Source: an uncultured Collinsella sp.
GTDB taxonomy: Bacteria > Actinomycetota > Coriobacteriia > Coriobacteriales > Coriobacteriaceae
Direction: 5' to 3'
Assembly (NCBI GenBank): GCA_900541205.1
Contig: UQIV01000009.1
Span: 1-64,000, forward strand
DNA length: 64,000 nt
A program made the position numbers and the translations under genes. The notes below the pieces were generated by a model. It was not told the origin of the DNA and made no database searches. It saw nothing but the letters and a program-made list of their open reading frames with translations. Numbering within the stretch: the stretch's first letter is position 1; each line of letters starts with the position of its first letter. Positions 49,771 to 59,027 of this stretch are shown here, in pieces.

Positions 49771-51954
49771 GTGAAGGATTCCGACCTCTCCACAACGGCT
49801 GCGCGCGACGCTGCCCGCATCGTCTGGTTTAAGCGCTACCCCGCCAAGCAGACGCTCATCGCATTTTTGCTCGCGCTGTTGGCGACCACGGCGTTTTCCA
49901 TCGATCCCGCCCCGGTGTCGAGCAACGCAGTCTTGGCGATTGATCCCAAAGCCTCGGGCATGCTGTACGTGTGCTACGAGGTGCTCCTCTCGTTTGCCGG
50001 CCATACCGACGCGGTCATGCTGCTTGCGCTTGCCTGCCTGCTCACGCTGCCGTTTCGCTACGTATTCTTTGGCCGCGGCGACGCCTGGCGTCCCTCGGTG
50101 ATCCTTCCGTCGCTGTTCTTTGCCGTCTGCATGGTGTTTGGCCGCAGCTACGACCTCACCGATTCGGCCGAGATCGTGCTCGGCGACAAGGCGCGCATCA
50201 TCTGCGCCTGGATAGGCGGTGCGGGCTGGATGCTCTTGGCGGTCGTTGCCTTCTACCTTGCCTTTGAGTGTCTAGATTGGCTGAGCTCTCGGCGCATTCC
50301 GTTTTCCGAAGCGCACTTTGGCCGCGTATGGCGTGTGGCTCACGCTGTGCTCTCGGTCCATCCCTTTGCCGGGCCCTTCCTGGTGCTTATGGTCGCCTGG
50401 GCGCCCACGCTCATCGCTTCGATGCCCGGCCTTTTTATGGGAGACACGGGTGCGCAGATTCGCCAGTGGTTCAACTATCCCAACGGCACGAGTGACTACC
50501 TGCGTCTGCTCAATCCCAATGTGTTGCTCAACGGACATCACCCCGTGGTGCACACGGCTATCATCGGTTCATGCGTCCAGCTGGGGCTTTCACTGTTCAA
50601 CAGCGCCAACGCAGGTCTTGCCATCTACACCTGCGCTCAGTTCGTCATTACGGCCGCCTGCATGGCCTATTCCATCTCGTCGTTGCGCAAGCTGGGCGTG
50701 AGCCTGCCGGTCCGCGGCGTAATCCTGCTGTTCTTTGTGTTTATGCCCATGTTCTCCAACTACGCGGCCTTGCTTACCAAAGACGTGCTGTTTGCCGACG
50801 CGTTTTTGGTGCTGCTGGTACAGACCGTCAAGCTCGTGGCATGCGGCCTGCCCCGTCGCGATGCCAATGCCGAGCGCGCGGGCGAACAGAGGCCCGTGCT
50901 CTTTGCACGCCATGACTGGCTGCTGCTCGCTCTGGGCGCCATGGGTTCCACGTTTCTGCGCAACGGCGGCCTGGTGTTTCCCCTAGCGGCATGCGTAATC
51001 GCGGCGGCGTTTTGCGCATGGGACGTGCATGTTGCTCGTCGTGCAGCCAAGCAGGCTAGTGCTGCGCCTTCGGGCACCATCCCGCGTTTCCGCTGGGTGG
51101 GAGTTCTTGCGGTGCTTGCACTCTGCCTTGCCTCTAATATGTACTTCACCAAGGTCTTTATGCCGGCGCACGACATCACACCTGGTTCCAAGCGCGAAAT
51201 CCTCTCGATTCCGTTCCAGCAGACGGCTCGTTTCGTCCAAAAGCACGACGGCCTCAACTCGGGCGTCAACCCCACGGTTAAGGAAGACGGCACCATCGTG
51301 GAGGCTCCTTGCGACGGTTCGGTGACCGACGAAGAGCGTGCCGTGATCGACCGCGTGCTCAAGTACGAGAACCTGGGCCGCCGCTACAACCCCGACAAGT
51401 CCGATGCCGTCAAGAATTGCTTTAACGAGTACGCCTCGCAGGAGGACATCAAGGCCTATTTTGAGGTGTGGGCCCAGATGTTTAAGAAGGATCCCGAGTG
51501 CTATATCTCGGCGCTCATCAATAACTACTACGGCTACTTTTATCCGAGTGCCCGCGATGCGTGGGTCTACAGCACGGCGCGCAGTGCCGAGATTATGGCG
51601 AAGCCCGATAACCTTAAGTACTTCGACTTCCATCCGGTCGATAGCAAGGTTGTGCGCTGGTGCGACCACCTGATCAACCTGTATCGCGTGGCAGTACAAC
51701 GCATCCCGTTTATCTCGCTCACCATGAGCTCGGCCACCTATGTATGGATCATGATCGCCGTGGTGGTCTACCTGCTGCGTCGTCATTCATGGCGTGCGCT
51801 GGCGATCTGGGTGCCGCTGTTGGGCGTGCTCGCCGTGTGCCTGATTGGCCCGTGCAACGGCTCGACTTACATGCGCTACCTGTATCCGGTCATCGCCTGC
51901 ATGCCCTTCGCCATCGGCGCCACCGTCACCCGCAGCGACTTCCTCTGGTTCTAA
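49771..51954 (+). CDS. DUF6020-like polytopic membrane protein
   Basis: A 727-residue protein with about 12 or more membrane helices and a soluble region (about 480-640). PGLFMGDTGAQIRQWFNYPNG after the fifth helix, NVLLNGHHPVVHTAIIG and a large external domain before the last helices suggest a GT-C-like fold, as in lipid-linked glycosyltransferases or mannosyltransferases. The acidic GDTGAQ loop could be the metal or catalytic loop. The start is GTG 49771 with AGAAAGGC upstream. This group is usually labelled DUF6020 with no known reaction; the glycosyltransferase link is inference. Confidence 0.8.
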   Translation: MKDSDLSTTAARDAARIVWFKRYPAKQTLIAFLLALLATTAFSIDPAPVSSNAVLAIDPKASGMLYVCYEVLLSFAGHTDAVMLLALACLLTLPFRYVFFGRGDAWRPSVILPSLFFAVCMVFGRSYDLTDSAEIVLGDKARIICAWIGGAGWMLLAVVAFYLAFECLDWLSSRRIPFSEAHFGRVWRVAHAVLSVHPFAGPFLVLMVAWAPTLIASMPGLFMGDTGAQIRQWFNYPNGTSDYLRLLNPNVLLNGHHPVVHTAIIGSCVQLGLSLFNSANAGLAIYTCAQFVITAACMAYSISSLRKLGVSLPVRGVILLFFVFMPMFSNYAALLTKDVLFADAFLVLLVQTVKLVACGLPRRDANAERAGEQRPVLFARHDWLLLALGAMGSTFLRNGGLVFPLAACVIAAAFCAWDVHVARRAAKQASAAPSGTIPRFRWVGVLAVLALCLASNMYFTKVFMPAHDITPGSKREILSIPFQQTARFVQKHDGLNSGVNPTVKEDGTIVEAPCDGSVTDEERAVIDRVLKYENLGRRYNPDKSDAVKNCFNEYASQEDIKAYFEVWAQMFKKDPECYISALINNYYGYFYPSARDAWVYSTARSAEIMAKPDNLKYFDFHPVDSKVVRWCDHLINLYRVAVQRIPFISLTMSSATYVWIMIAVVVYLLRRHSWRALAIWVPLLGVLAVCLIGPCNGSTYMRYLYPVIACMPFAIGATVTRSDFLWF

Positions 51955-51990
51955 CTTGGTGCATTGAGGTCAGGTTTCTTTGCACCAAAG
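51955..51990. repeat. GGTCAGG-loop hairpin
   Basis: TTGGTGCA and TGCACCAA pair around a loop with GAGGTCAGGTTTC. A related sequence lies at 10984-11008 on the minus strand. It is placed just after the DUF6020-like gene. Confidence 0.7.
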
Positions 51991-52118
51991 GGGCCATCAT
52001 CACGACGCCTTCATTTTGGGGTTTATCTCGCAGGCCAGTAGGTATATCATAACGACGTTTGTTTATATTGCCCGAGCATCTGTGCTGGGCTTTAGGTCGA
52101 AACCGATAGGAGACACGT

Positions 52119-52925
52119 ATGTCCGGACACTCTAAGTGGGCCACAACCAAGCATCGTAAGGGCGCGCAGGACGCCAAGCGTTCCGCCCTCTTCTCCAAGC
52201 TCAGCCGCAACATCACCGTTGCTGCCCGTCTCGGCGGTGACCCGCTGCCCGAGAACAACGCCAGCCTCGCCGCTGCCGTTGCCAAGGCCAAGGCTCAGTC
52301 CATGCCTAAGGACAAGATTAAGTCCGCTATCGACAAGGCTTTTGGTTCGGGTGCCGATGCCGCCGTCTACGAGAACATCGTGTACGAGGGCTACGGTCCC
52401 GCCGGTGTCGCCGTCTACGTCGACTGCCTGACCGACAATCGCAACCGTACCGCTGCTGATGTCCGTTCCGCCTTCTCCCACGCTGGTGGCAACCTGGGCA
52501 CCTCCGGCTCCGTCGCCTTCCAGTTTGAGCGCAAGGGCCAGATCGTCGTCGCCAAGGAGATCCTGGACGAGAACGCCAAGAAGGAGACCATGATCGCCAA
52601 CGGTGCTGCCGGTGACGAGGATGAGTTCATGATGGCCATCGCCGAGGCCGGTGGCGAGGACTACGAGGACGCCGGCGAGGAGTGGATCGTCTGGACTACT
52701 GCCAACGAGGTCATGGCTGTCTCCAAGGCGCTCGAGGAGCAGGGCGTCCAGGTCAAGGGTTCCGAGACCACCATGGTCCCGACCACCCCGACCGAGGTCT
52801 CCGGCGCCGACGCCAAGAAGGTTCAGCGCCTCATCGACCGTCTTGAGGAGCTCGACGACGTCCAGGATGTTTACAGCACCATGGACATGACCGACGAGGT
52901 CATCGCTGCCCTCGAGGAGGAGTAG
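52119..52925 (+). CDS. yebC: YebC/PmpR family regulator
   Basis: A 268-residue protein of the YebC/TACO1 family; members act in transcription control or help ribosomes through difficult sequences such as polyproline. It begins MSGHSKWATTKHRKGAQDAKRSALFSKLSRNI, carries GYGPAGVAVYVDCLTDNRNRTA and FSHAGGNLGTSGSVAFQFERKG, and ends in an acidic tail. ATAGGAGAC precedes the ATG. It is somewhat longer than the usual 240-250 residues. It is a single gene, with a terminator at 52995. High use of preferred codons suggests strong expression. Confidence 0.95.
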   Translation: MSGHSKWATTKHRKGAQDAKRSALFSKLSRNITVAARLGGDPLPENNASLAAAVAKAKAQSMPKDKIKSAIDKAFGSGADAAVYENIVYEGYGPAGVAVYVDCLTDNRNRTAADVRSAFSHAGGNLGTSGSVAFQFERKGQIVVAKEILDENAKKETMIANGAAGDEDEFMMAIAEAGGEDYEDAGEEWIVWTTANEVMAVSKALEEQGVQVKGSETTMVPTTPTEVSGADAKKVQRLIDRLEELDDVQDVYSTMDMTDEVIAALEEE

Positions 52926-52994
52926 CGCCCGCACGGGTTAAGCCGTGCATATCTGGGCATAATGAAGCGAGCATGCAAGCCTCGTGGAATAGAT

Positions 52995-53041
52995 GAGCCG
53001 GATCCGCGTGCGTAGAGCACCGGACCCGGCTCTTTTATAAT
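52995..53041 (+). terminator. Terminator of yebC with adjacent -10 box
   Basis: GAGCCGG and CCGGCTC, with an inner CCG/CGG, form the stem, followed by TTTT. TATAAT at 53036-53041 directly after the stem may be the -10 of the amaP operon. Confidence 0.75.
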
Positions 53042-53091
53042 GATGCGAACCGTTTTGCATTTTGAGAGCCGAGATTTGAAGGGAGCGCCGC

Positions 53092-53637
53092 GTGCGCGTA
53101 CTCAAACGAGCCCTAGCGATCGTGTATCTTGCCGCCACCATCGTGGCGCTGGGTACGCTTGTCTGCCAGTTTTGGGGGCCGTATACGTATCGCTTTATGC
53201 TGCTGATGCGCGACCCCATGCCGCGCATTGTCGTGACGGCATGCGGCGGAGTTGTGGCGATCGGCGTGCTGGTAAGCTTCTTCCGCCTGATGTTTGCTCG
53301 TCGCGAGCCGTCCTGCGTGCATCCGGCGGGGGAGCGCAATATCGAGGTCACGCTCGCGGCGCTTTCTTCGTGTGCCAGGGCTGCTGCCGAGCGTGACGAC
53401 CGCGTGATGGTCGAGCATGTCGAGGCCCGCGTCCAAGGCTCCGACGATTCGCACGTCCGATTTAAGGTCGAGGCTATCGCGCTTGACGATAAGGACGTGG
53501 CATCTCTGGCTACCGCGATGCAGCAGCGCATCGAGGAAGCTTGCGACACCATGCTCGGCACGCCGGGTACGACCACGCGCGTCCGTTTTTTGCCGTCCAA
53601 GACTACCGTCCAGACCGTGGAGGTTTCCGGTGAGTGA
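53092..53637 (+). CDS. amaP: Alkaline shock response membrane anchor protein AmaP
   Basis: A 181-residue protein with two N-terminal membrane helices (about 8-26 and 44-65). A cytoplasmic domain follows, with EVTLAALSSCARAAAERDDRVMVEHVEARV and a helical C-terminus. This is the AmaP layout; AmaP tethers Asp23/Gls24 protein to the membrane. The start is GTG 53092 after GAAGGGAG. It overlaps the DUF2273 gene by 8 bases, and the Asp23 gene follows, giving the usual amaP-DUF2273-asp23 operon of Gram-positive bacteria. Confidence 0.87.
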   Translation: MRVLKRALAIVYLAATIVALGTLVCQFWGPYTYRFMLLMRDPMPRIVVTACGGVVAIGVLVSFFRLMFARREPSCVHPAGERNIEVTLAALSSCARAAAERDDRVMVEHVEARVQGSDDSHVRFKVEAIALDDKDVASLATAMQQRIEEACDTMLGTPGTTTRVRFLPSKTTVQTVEVSGE

Positions 53638-54007
53638 TACCAATCAAGATAAGACCGCTCGTACGCCGCGCCTGACGATTGACCAGAGTGCCACGCCGGC
53701 GAGCGAACCTGTTGATTCCAAAGCAGAGGCAACCGAGTTGCAAGACGCGGCGGCCGCGGATTTTGACGAGGCTATGGGTCTCATCAAGGGTACGGGCGCT
53801 GCCATCTGGAGCTATGCTGTGCGTCATCCCAACACCACGCTCGGCGCCGTCGCGGGCTTTATCCTCGCCGTGTTGGTGCTCACGTTGGGCCTGTGGGACA
53901 CGCTCGTCATTGCATTCTTCGTGCTGATCGGCGCTGTGATCGGCCAAATTCGCGACGGCGAGAACGGGATCGTCAACTTCTTCGGCCGTCTGTTTAGCGG
54001 TCGCTAA
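53630..54007 (+). CDS. DUF2273 small membrane protein
   Basis: A 125-residue protein. The polar N-terminal half (1-60) contains DFDEAMGLIKGTGAAIW, and the C-terminal half holds two close helices (about 70-105) ending IGQIRDGENGIVNFFGRLFSGR, the DUF2273 signature. The GTG at 53630 overlaps the end of amaP and has TGGAGG upstream. The N-terminal extension is longer than in most relatives. It probably acts with AmaP and Asp23 in envelope stress. Confidence 0.87.
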   Translation: MSDTNQDKTARTPRLTIDQSATPASEPVDSKAEATELQDAAAADFDEAMGLIKGTGAAIWSYAVRHPNTTLGAVAGFILAVLVLTLGLWDTLVIAFFVLIGAVIGQIRDGENGIVNFFGRLFSGR

Positions 54008-54051
54008 TATGTATTCGACTGTCGCATCCGCGGCAGGCATAAGGAGGAACC

Positions 54052-54567
54052 ATGGCTTTTAATACGAAGGTCGATGTAGCCGATACCGAGCCCGAGGAGA
54101 ACGAGGCGGTCGTCGCCGAGGCCGAAGACGTAACGCTCGAGGACGAGACTCTCGTCGAGGCCGAGTCCGATGTGGATGAGGACGATGAGGAGGCGGACGA
54201 GTCCGAGGACTCGCTGACCTATTCCAACGGTGTGATCGAGAAGATCGTTGCCATGGCCACCCGCGAGGTTCCGCACGTTCTGGGCATGAAGGGTAACCTC
54301 ATGCACTTTGTGCAGGAGCAGTTTGGTGCCGAGAATCTGACCAAGGGCGTGACGGTCGAGGTCACCGATGACAATCGCGTGGTCGTCAACATCTCCGTCA
54401 TCATCGAGTACGGCGCCTATGCGCCCGCGATCTTCGACGATGTCAAGGCGCGTGTCACCGAGCGCCTTGCCGCGATGACCGGCCTTGAGGTGGCGGGCGT
54501 CAACCTGCGCATCGAGGACGTCATCACCCCCGAGGAGTACGAGCACCGCACCAGCCAGCACGAGTAA
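54052..54567 (+). CDS. Asp23/Gls24 family envelope stress response protein
   Basis: A 171-residue cytoplasmic protein. The Asp23 domain (about 55-165) shows YSNGVIEKIVAMATREVPHVLGMKG, VTDDNRVVVNISVIIEYG and VKARVTERLAAMTGLEVAGVNLRIEDV. The N-terminal 55 residues are an unusual Glu/Asp-rich tail not needed for the fold. AAGGAGG precedes the ATG. It is the last gene of the amaP operon; in staphylococci Asp23 sits at the membrane through AmaP and its loss triggers cell wall stress. Confidence 0.93.
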   Translation: MAFNTKVDVADTEPEENEAVVAEAEDVTLEDETLVEAESDVDEDDEEADESEDSLTYSNGVIEKIVAMATREVPHVLGMKGNLMHFVQEQFGAENLTKGVTVEVTDDNRVVVNISVIIEYGAYAPAIFDDVKARVTERLAAMTGLEVAGVNLRIEDVITPEEYEHRTSQHE

Positions 54568-54568
54568 A

Positions 54569-54662
54569 CTTCCAAATAGGGACAGGTTTGTTTTGGCAGG
54601 TTTTATCTGCGAAAACGTTAAACGGCCGACCGCGCAAGCAAAAGCGTGGCCGGCCGTTATTT
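54569..54662 (+). repeat. GGGACAGG-loop repeat followed by terminator
   Basis: CTTCCAAATAGGGACAGG, then TTTTGGCAGG and TTTTATCTGCGAAAACG, is a copy of the conserved repeat. A terminator follows at 54620-54662 with AACGGCCG and CGGCCGTT, then ATTTGT, ending the asp23 operon. Confidence 0.8.
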
Positions 54663-54775
54663 GTATGCCCCCCGATGTAGGCATACCGCTCGTCTAACTA
54701 GGGGTTGCAATCGACGCGTTCCGCGTTACCCTAATGGGCGCATTGTTTCCAAATTGTTAACGAGGGGTTGCCGTA

Positions 54776-55798
54776 ATGGCTGACGAGCACGAAACAGAAA
54801 GCAAGGCATGGGCGATTGAGGCCGCCGCGGCAGAGGCGGCATCGCGTGCTGCCGAGGAGATGCATCGTCCTCCCGTGGTGCCGATGGAGTGCGTGGTTGA
54901 TCGCACCGATATCGAGCGCGGCGAGCGTGCCGGTCAAAAGCGTAGCCAGGAGCCGGGCTTCCCGCGCTTTTTTGCTGAGCTCAATCTGGGCCTGATTCTT
55001 ACGGCCTTCGCCATCGTTGCGTTTAAAACCCCTAATCACTTTGCTTTTGGCGGCACCTCGGGCGTGTCGGTCATTCTGTCCACGCTGTTCCCGACCCTGC
55101 CCGTCGGCGTCTTTATGTGGATTATTAACGCGGTTCTCGTCGTTTTGGGCTTTATCTTTTTGGAGCGCAAGGCGATTCTTTGGAGCGTCTTCGCTTCGTT
55201 TGCTTTGTCCGCCTATGTTTCGCTGTTTGAACTCTTTATTCCGACCGATGTCTCTCTGACGGGTGATATGTGGCTCGACCTGTGCTTTGCCGTCATCTTG
55301 CCGGCGCTCGGCAGCGCTATTGTCTTTGACATCGGCGCCTCGACGGGTGGCACGGACATTCTTGCCATGATCCTCAAGCGCCGCACGACGCTCGAGATTG
55401 GCCGCGCCCTGCTGCTGGTCGATATCGGCATCGTGACCATCGCGGCCTTTTTGTATGGCCCGCGTGTCGGTCTGTATTGCGTGCTCGGCCTGTTTGCCAA
55501 GACACTCGTGGTCGACAAAGCCATCGAGAGCATTCACCTTCGTAAGGTCTGCACGGTCATTTGTTCCGAGCCCCTTAAGGTCGAGGAGTTTATCGTCAAG
55601 CATCTCAACCGTACGGCGACCATCAGCCGCGGCTACGGTGCCTTCTCGGGCAAGTGCGTGACGGTGATCATGAGCGTGCTGAGCCGTCGCGAGGCCGTGC
55701 AACTGCGCCGTTACGCGCGCGAAGTCGATCCGGGTGCCTTTATCACGATCGTCGACAGCTCCGAGATCGTCGGCAAGGGCTTCCGCGGAACGAACTAG
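54776..55798 (+). CDS. YitT family membrane protein
   Basis: A 340-residue protein. After a polar, Ala/Glu-rich N-terminus (1-65) come about six helices with the YitT block FKTPNHFAFGGTSGVSVILSTLFP and DIGASTGGTDILAMILKR. A cytoplasmic DUF2179 domain (about 255-340) follows, with LNRTATISRGYGAFSGKCVTVIMSVLSRREAVQLRR. GAGGGG precedes the ATG. The long N-terminal extension is unusual for the family. Function unknown; recent work links some relatives to transport, but nothing here fixes a substrate. Confidence 0.9.
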   Translation: MADEHETESKAWAIEAAAAEAASRAAEEMHRPPVVPMECVVDRTDIERGERAGQKRSQEPGFPRFFAELNLGLILTAFAIVAFKTPNHFAFGGTSGVSVILSTLFPTLPVGVFMWIINAVLVVLGFIFLERKAILWSVFASFALSAYVSLFELFIPTDVSLTGDMWLDLCFAVILPALGSAIVFDIGASTGGTDILAMILKRRTTLEIGRALLLVDIGIVTIAAFLYGPRVGLYCVLGLFAKTLVVDKAIESIHLRKVCTVICSEPLKVEEFIVKHLNRTATISRGYGAFSGKCVTVIMSVLSRREAVQLRRYAREVDPGAFITIVDSSEIVGKGFRGTN

Positions 55799-55947
55799 CA
55801 CAGACGTATTCAACGAACCGCCTGCTGGCGCCGTGTACCTTGCAAATCGGTCATCTTTGAGTATTTGACCCCACATTGGGCAATAATGATGCTAAAGACA
55901 TCGTTTGCGATCCAAGTGATTTGTTCAAGATACGAAGGGATGATTCT

Positions 55948-57255
55948 ATGTTCTGCTCGCAGTGTGGCGCCCCCATGGGCGATAACGACAAGTTCTGCGG
56001 CGTGTGTGGTGCTCCTAATGCCGGTGCCGCTGGCCCCGCTCCCCAGGGACAGCCTCAGCCCCAGCAGTTTGTTCCGCAACCGCCCGTTGTGAATGCGCCA
56101 AAGGGCTGTGTGGCTCAGGCGTTCCAAGATATGACTAAGACTCCGGGCGTGCTTCAGCGTGTATGCCAAATCGCGTTTTTACCGGCGCTGATTTGCGTTG
56201 TGTCGGTGCTCGTGTTGTTTATTCCCGTTATTGGCGGCATTGCGGCTGCCATCGGCTTTTTGGCAGCTTGCATTGCGAGCGTGTGCGGTTCCGGCTTTGG
56301 TATCGAGTGGGGCCGTGATCTGTCGCTCAAGGTCGATGACGGCATGGACCGTCCGCTCATATGTTCCACGTCGTTTGGTCTCGGAGTCTTTTCGAGCGTT
56401 ATTTCGGTCGTGCTCGAGGTTATCGCTGCCATTCCCGTTATCGGTGTAGTGCTTTCGCTGGTGGAGAGCGTGGTAATTGGCGCCGCAGGCTCGTATTCTT
56501 ATTACGGCTCTTATGCGCTCGAAGCTGCGCTGTTTGGCTCGCTTGGCCTGCTTGTCCTGGCTATGATTGCCACGGCAGTCTTGGGGGTCTTCTTTAAGAT
56601 GTTCGCCGACATTGCCGTGATGCACTTTGCGGTGACCGGGCGCGTCGAGAGCGCGTTTTCGCTCGATAAGGTCTGGGCGGCCTTTAAGCACAACAAGACC
56701 AAGCTGTTCTGTGCTTCGTTCCTTCCCGAGTTTTTGACGGGCCTGGTTGCCAACGTTGTCACATGGATCTTGACGGCCGTCTTTGGCGCCATTGCCTCTG
56801 TCGGTATGTATAGCTACTACTATCGTCCTACGGGTATTGAGGCAATTGTTACCGGCGGTGGCGTCACGCTCGTGCTGTTCTTGGTGCTGGTCGCTTTCGT
56901 CACCGTATTTCTTACGGTCTTTGGCAAGATGCTCAAGCACCGTGCCGTTGGCTATTGGGTTGCACGCTATGCAAGCGAATGGGCCGATGAGGATAAGGAC
57001 GACGTCCTGACTTTTGTGTTGCCTTTCGAGAAGAAGTCCGCTCCTTCGGGTTACAGCGCTCCGGATGTCGCGCCTGAGCCCGAGCCCAAGCCTGAGCCGG
57101 CACCTGCGCCCGCTCCCGCGACCGAGCCTGAACCGGCGCCCGAGCCTGAGACGGCATTTGAGCCCGAGCCTGCGCCTGAGCCTGAGCCTGAGCCGGCACC
57201 TGCACCTGAGTCGGCGTCCGAGCCAAGCTCCGACGAGGAACCTCAGGACGAGTAG
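55948..57255 (+). CDS. Zinc-ribbon DUF4013-like membrane protein with PE-rich tail
   Basis: A 435-residue protein. An N-terminal zinc ribbon has two Cys pairs, MFCSQCG and FCGVCG (residues 1-22). A Pro/Gln linker is followed by a membrane region with several helices (about 70-370). The C-terminal 75 residues are a Pro-Glu repeat (EPEPAP and variants), likely extended and rigid. The start at 55948 is supported by GAAGGGA. The layout resembles DUF4013-type proteins with zinc_ribbon_2. The repetitive tail is encoded by a GAGCCTGAGCC-like repeat that could change in length by slippage. Confidence 0.8.
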   Translation: MFCSQCGAPMGDNDKFCGVCGAPNAGAAGPAPQGQPQPQQFVPQPPVVNAPKGCVAQAFQDMTKTPGVLQRVCQIAFLPALICVVSVLVLFIPVIGGIAAAIGFLAACIASVCGSGFGIEWGRDLSLKVDDGMDRPLICSTSFGLGVFSSVISVVLEVIAAIPVIGVVLSLVESVVIGAAGSYSYYGSYALEAALFGSLGLLVLAMIATAVLGVFFKMFADIAVMHFAVTGRVESAFSLDKVWAAFKHNKTKLFCASFLPEFLTGLVANVVTWILTAVFGAIASVGMYSYYYRPTGIEAIVTGGGVTLVLFLVLVAFVTVFLTVFGKMLKHRAVGYWVARYASEWADEDKDDVLTFVLPFEKKSAPSGYSAPDVAPEPEPKPEPAPAPAPATEPEPAPEPETAFEPEPAPEPEPEPAPAPESASEPSSDEEPQDE

Positions 57256-57314
57256 CCATGTCGTCTGCCATTTGGGGACGGGGTAGAAATAGTAGAAATA
57301 GCGCTTGAAGAATG

Positions 57315-57350
57315 AGCGGGGGCGGACGTGTCGAAACGTCCGCCCCCGCT
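57315..57350. terminator. Strong bidirectional terminator
   Basis: AGCGGGGGCGGACGT and its exact complement at 57336-57350 enclose a 6-base loop between the convergent zinc-ribbon and M20D genes. A GGGGACGGGG sequence lies just upstream at 57274-57283. Confidence 0.85.
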
Positions 57351-57395
57351 TTGACATCGCGATGTGGCTATGACTGCGAGATGCCAGCGAATCGA

Positions 57396-58859
57396 TTACT
57401 CGTCGTGCTTCTCCTCACGGCGTGCAGCAGCGCGTGCGTCGTGGATGCCCTTGATCGCGGCATGGCGAGCCGTTCGGGCATCATGGATGGCGTCGCGAGC
57501 CTCGGCGGTCGTCGCCTTGGCAGAGCGCAACTTGGCGGCCAGATCGGGGTTGGTTTCGGCGACCGCGGTAATCGCGGGGCCGTCGAGCTCCTCTTGCGTG
57601 GGCTCGGCCAAAAAGTCGATAGCATACTGGGCGGCCACTATGGAGCCCTTTGCCAGAACGGTCTCGTCGATCTTGTAGAAGCAGGAATGTTGGGCGTACG
57701 TGGCGCCAATCTTGGGGTTGCGCGTACCTACAAAGGCGAGCACGCCCGGTACGCGACGCAGGTACTCCGAAAAATCCTCGCCCGAAAGCGTGCCGCGATA
57801 ATGGCCTTGGCCGGTGGGGCCCAGGCACTTGATTACAGCCTGACGGCAGCGCTCGCTCGAGGCGGCGTCGTTTTCGACCTTGTAGTTGGCGATGGTGTAG
57901 TCGGTGAGCTCTGCCTCGGCGCCCAGAGCTGCCGCGGTATGCTCCACGATGCGGCGCATGAGCTCCGGCATTTCCTCGTGGGTCGAATCGCCGTAGGTGC
58001 GCACTGTGCCGGCGAGGTAGGCCGTGCCGGCGATAACGTTGCGCGCGGTGCCGCCGTGCAGCTCGCCGACGGTGATGACGGCCGGCTCGTAGGGGCTGAT
58101 TTCGCGCGAGACGATGGTCTGCAGGGCGTTGACAATTTCGGCGGCAACCATGACGGCGTCGTGACCTCGCTGGGGCATGGCGCCATGGCACGAGGTGCCG
58201 CGGACGTCGATGCGGAACCAGTCGGTATTGGCCATGCGCGGACCGGGCTCGCAGCTCACGGTGCCGGCGTCGACCTCACTCCAGATGTGCGCGGCGTAGG
58301 CGCCATCGACGCCGTCGAGCACGCCCGTGCCGATCATGAGCTTAGCACCCTGGCCGTTTTCCTCGCTGGGCTGGAAGACGATGCGGACCTCGCCGTGGAT
58401 GTCGTCGGTCATATGGCGCAGGATTTGCAGCGTGCCGAGCATCATGGCGATGTGGCAGTCGTGGCCGCAAGCGTGCATGCAGCCCTCGTTGACGCTGGCG
58501 AACTCCTCGCCGGTCTGCTCGGTGACGGGCAGGGCGTCGATATCCGCACGCAGCAGGATGCGGCGGCGTGGCGTGCCGTCCTCGCGATAGGCGTCGGGCG
58601 CGGTGCCGCGAAGGGTCGCCACAAGGCCCGTCTTAAGAGGGCGCTCGTAGGGGATATTCATGGCGTCGAGCTGGTTGGCGATGTCAGAAGTCGTACGCTC
58701 CTCGGCGAGGCTCAGCTCCGGGTGCTTATGGAAGTGGCGGCGCTGCTTGATGATGTAGGGTTCAAACTCGGTAGCGATATCTTTGATGGCTGCGGTGACG
58801 TCGTCAGCCGCGCGAGCCTCGGTCGCCGCCATAATCTGCTGTGCCTTGGTCTTCGTCAT
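57396..58859 (-). CDS. M20D family amidohydrolase/peptidase
   Basis: A 487-residue metal-dependent amidohydrolase like hippurate, N-acyl-amino acid or IAA-amino acid hydrolases. The N-terminal region contains QRRHFHKHPELSLAEERTT, the metal sites are HACGHDCHIAMMLG, FQPSEENGQGAKLMI and the distal His near GEDFSEYLRRVPG, and the dimerisation domain contains TSCHGAMPQRGHDAVMVAAEIV. A C-terminal extension of about 60 residues (AKLRSAKATTAEARDAIHDA) is helical and unusual. The start is ATG 58859 with AAGGAG 10 bases upstream. A divergent amidohydrolase gene follows at 59028. Confidence 0.93.
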   Translation of the reverse strand: MTKTKAQQIMAATEARAADDVTAAIKDIATEFEPYIIKQRRHFHKHPELSLAEERTTSDIANQLDAMNIPYERPLKTGLVATLRGTAPDAYREDGTPRRRILLRADIDALPVTEQTGEEFASVNEGCMHACGHDCHIAMMLGTLQILRHMTDDIHGEVRIVFQPSEENGQGAKLMIGTGVLDGVDGAYAAHIWSEVDAGTVSCEPGPRMANTDWFRIDVRGTSCHGAMPQRGHDAVMVAAEIVNALQTIVSREISPYEPAVITVGELHGGTARNVIAGTAYLAGTVRTYGDSTHEEMPELMRRIVEHTAAALGAEAELTDYTIANYKVENDAASSERCRQAVIKCLGPTGQGHYRGTLSGEDFSEYLRRVPGVLAFVGTRNPKIGATYAQHSCFYKIDETVLAKGSIVAAQYAIDFLAEPTQEELDGPAITAVAETNPDLAAKLRSAKATTAEARDAIHDARTARHAAIKGIHDARAAARREEKHDE

Positions 58860-59027
58860 GGTCGATTTGCTCCTTGCTGGGTTGATCGCAAAATCGTACA
58901 GGCTCTTTCTAGTATGCCACCTGCCACTTGGCGTGGCAAAGCAGCCGTTTGCCGCTTGGGGTTTTGTAACAAGAGTGGGGGAGTACACTCGGGGGTGTTG
59001 AATTTCCTGCCAGAGATGGGGATGCCC

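Noticed and set aside
57312..59027. Upstream extension of the YtcJ-like amidohydrolase
   Set aside because: The extension is antisense to the M20D gene. Family similarity and the ribosome binding site place the start at about 59028.
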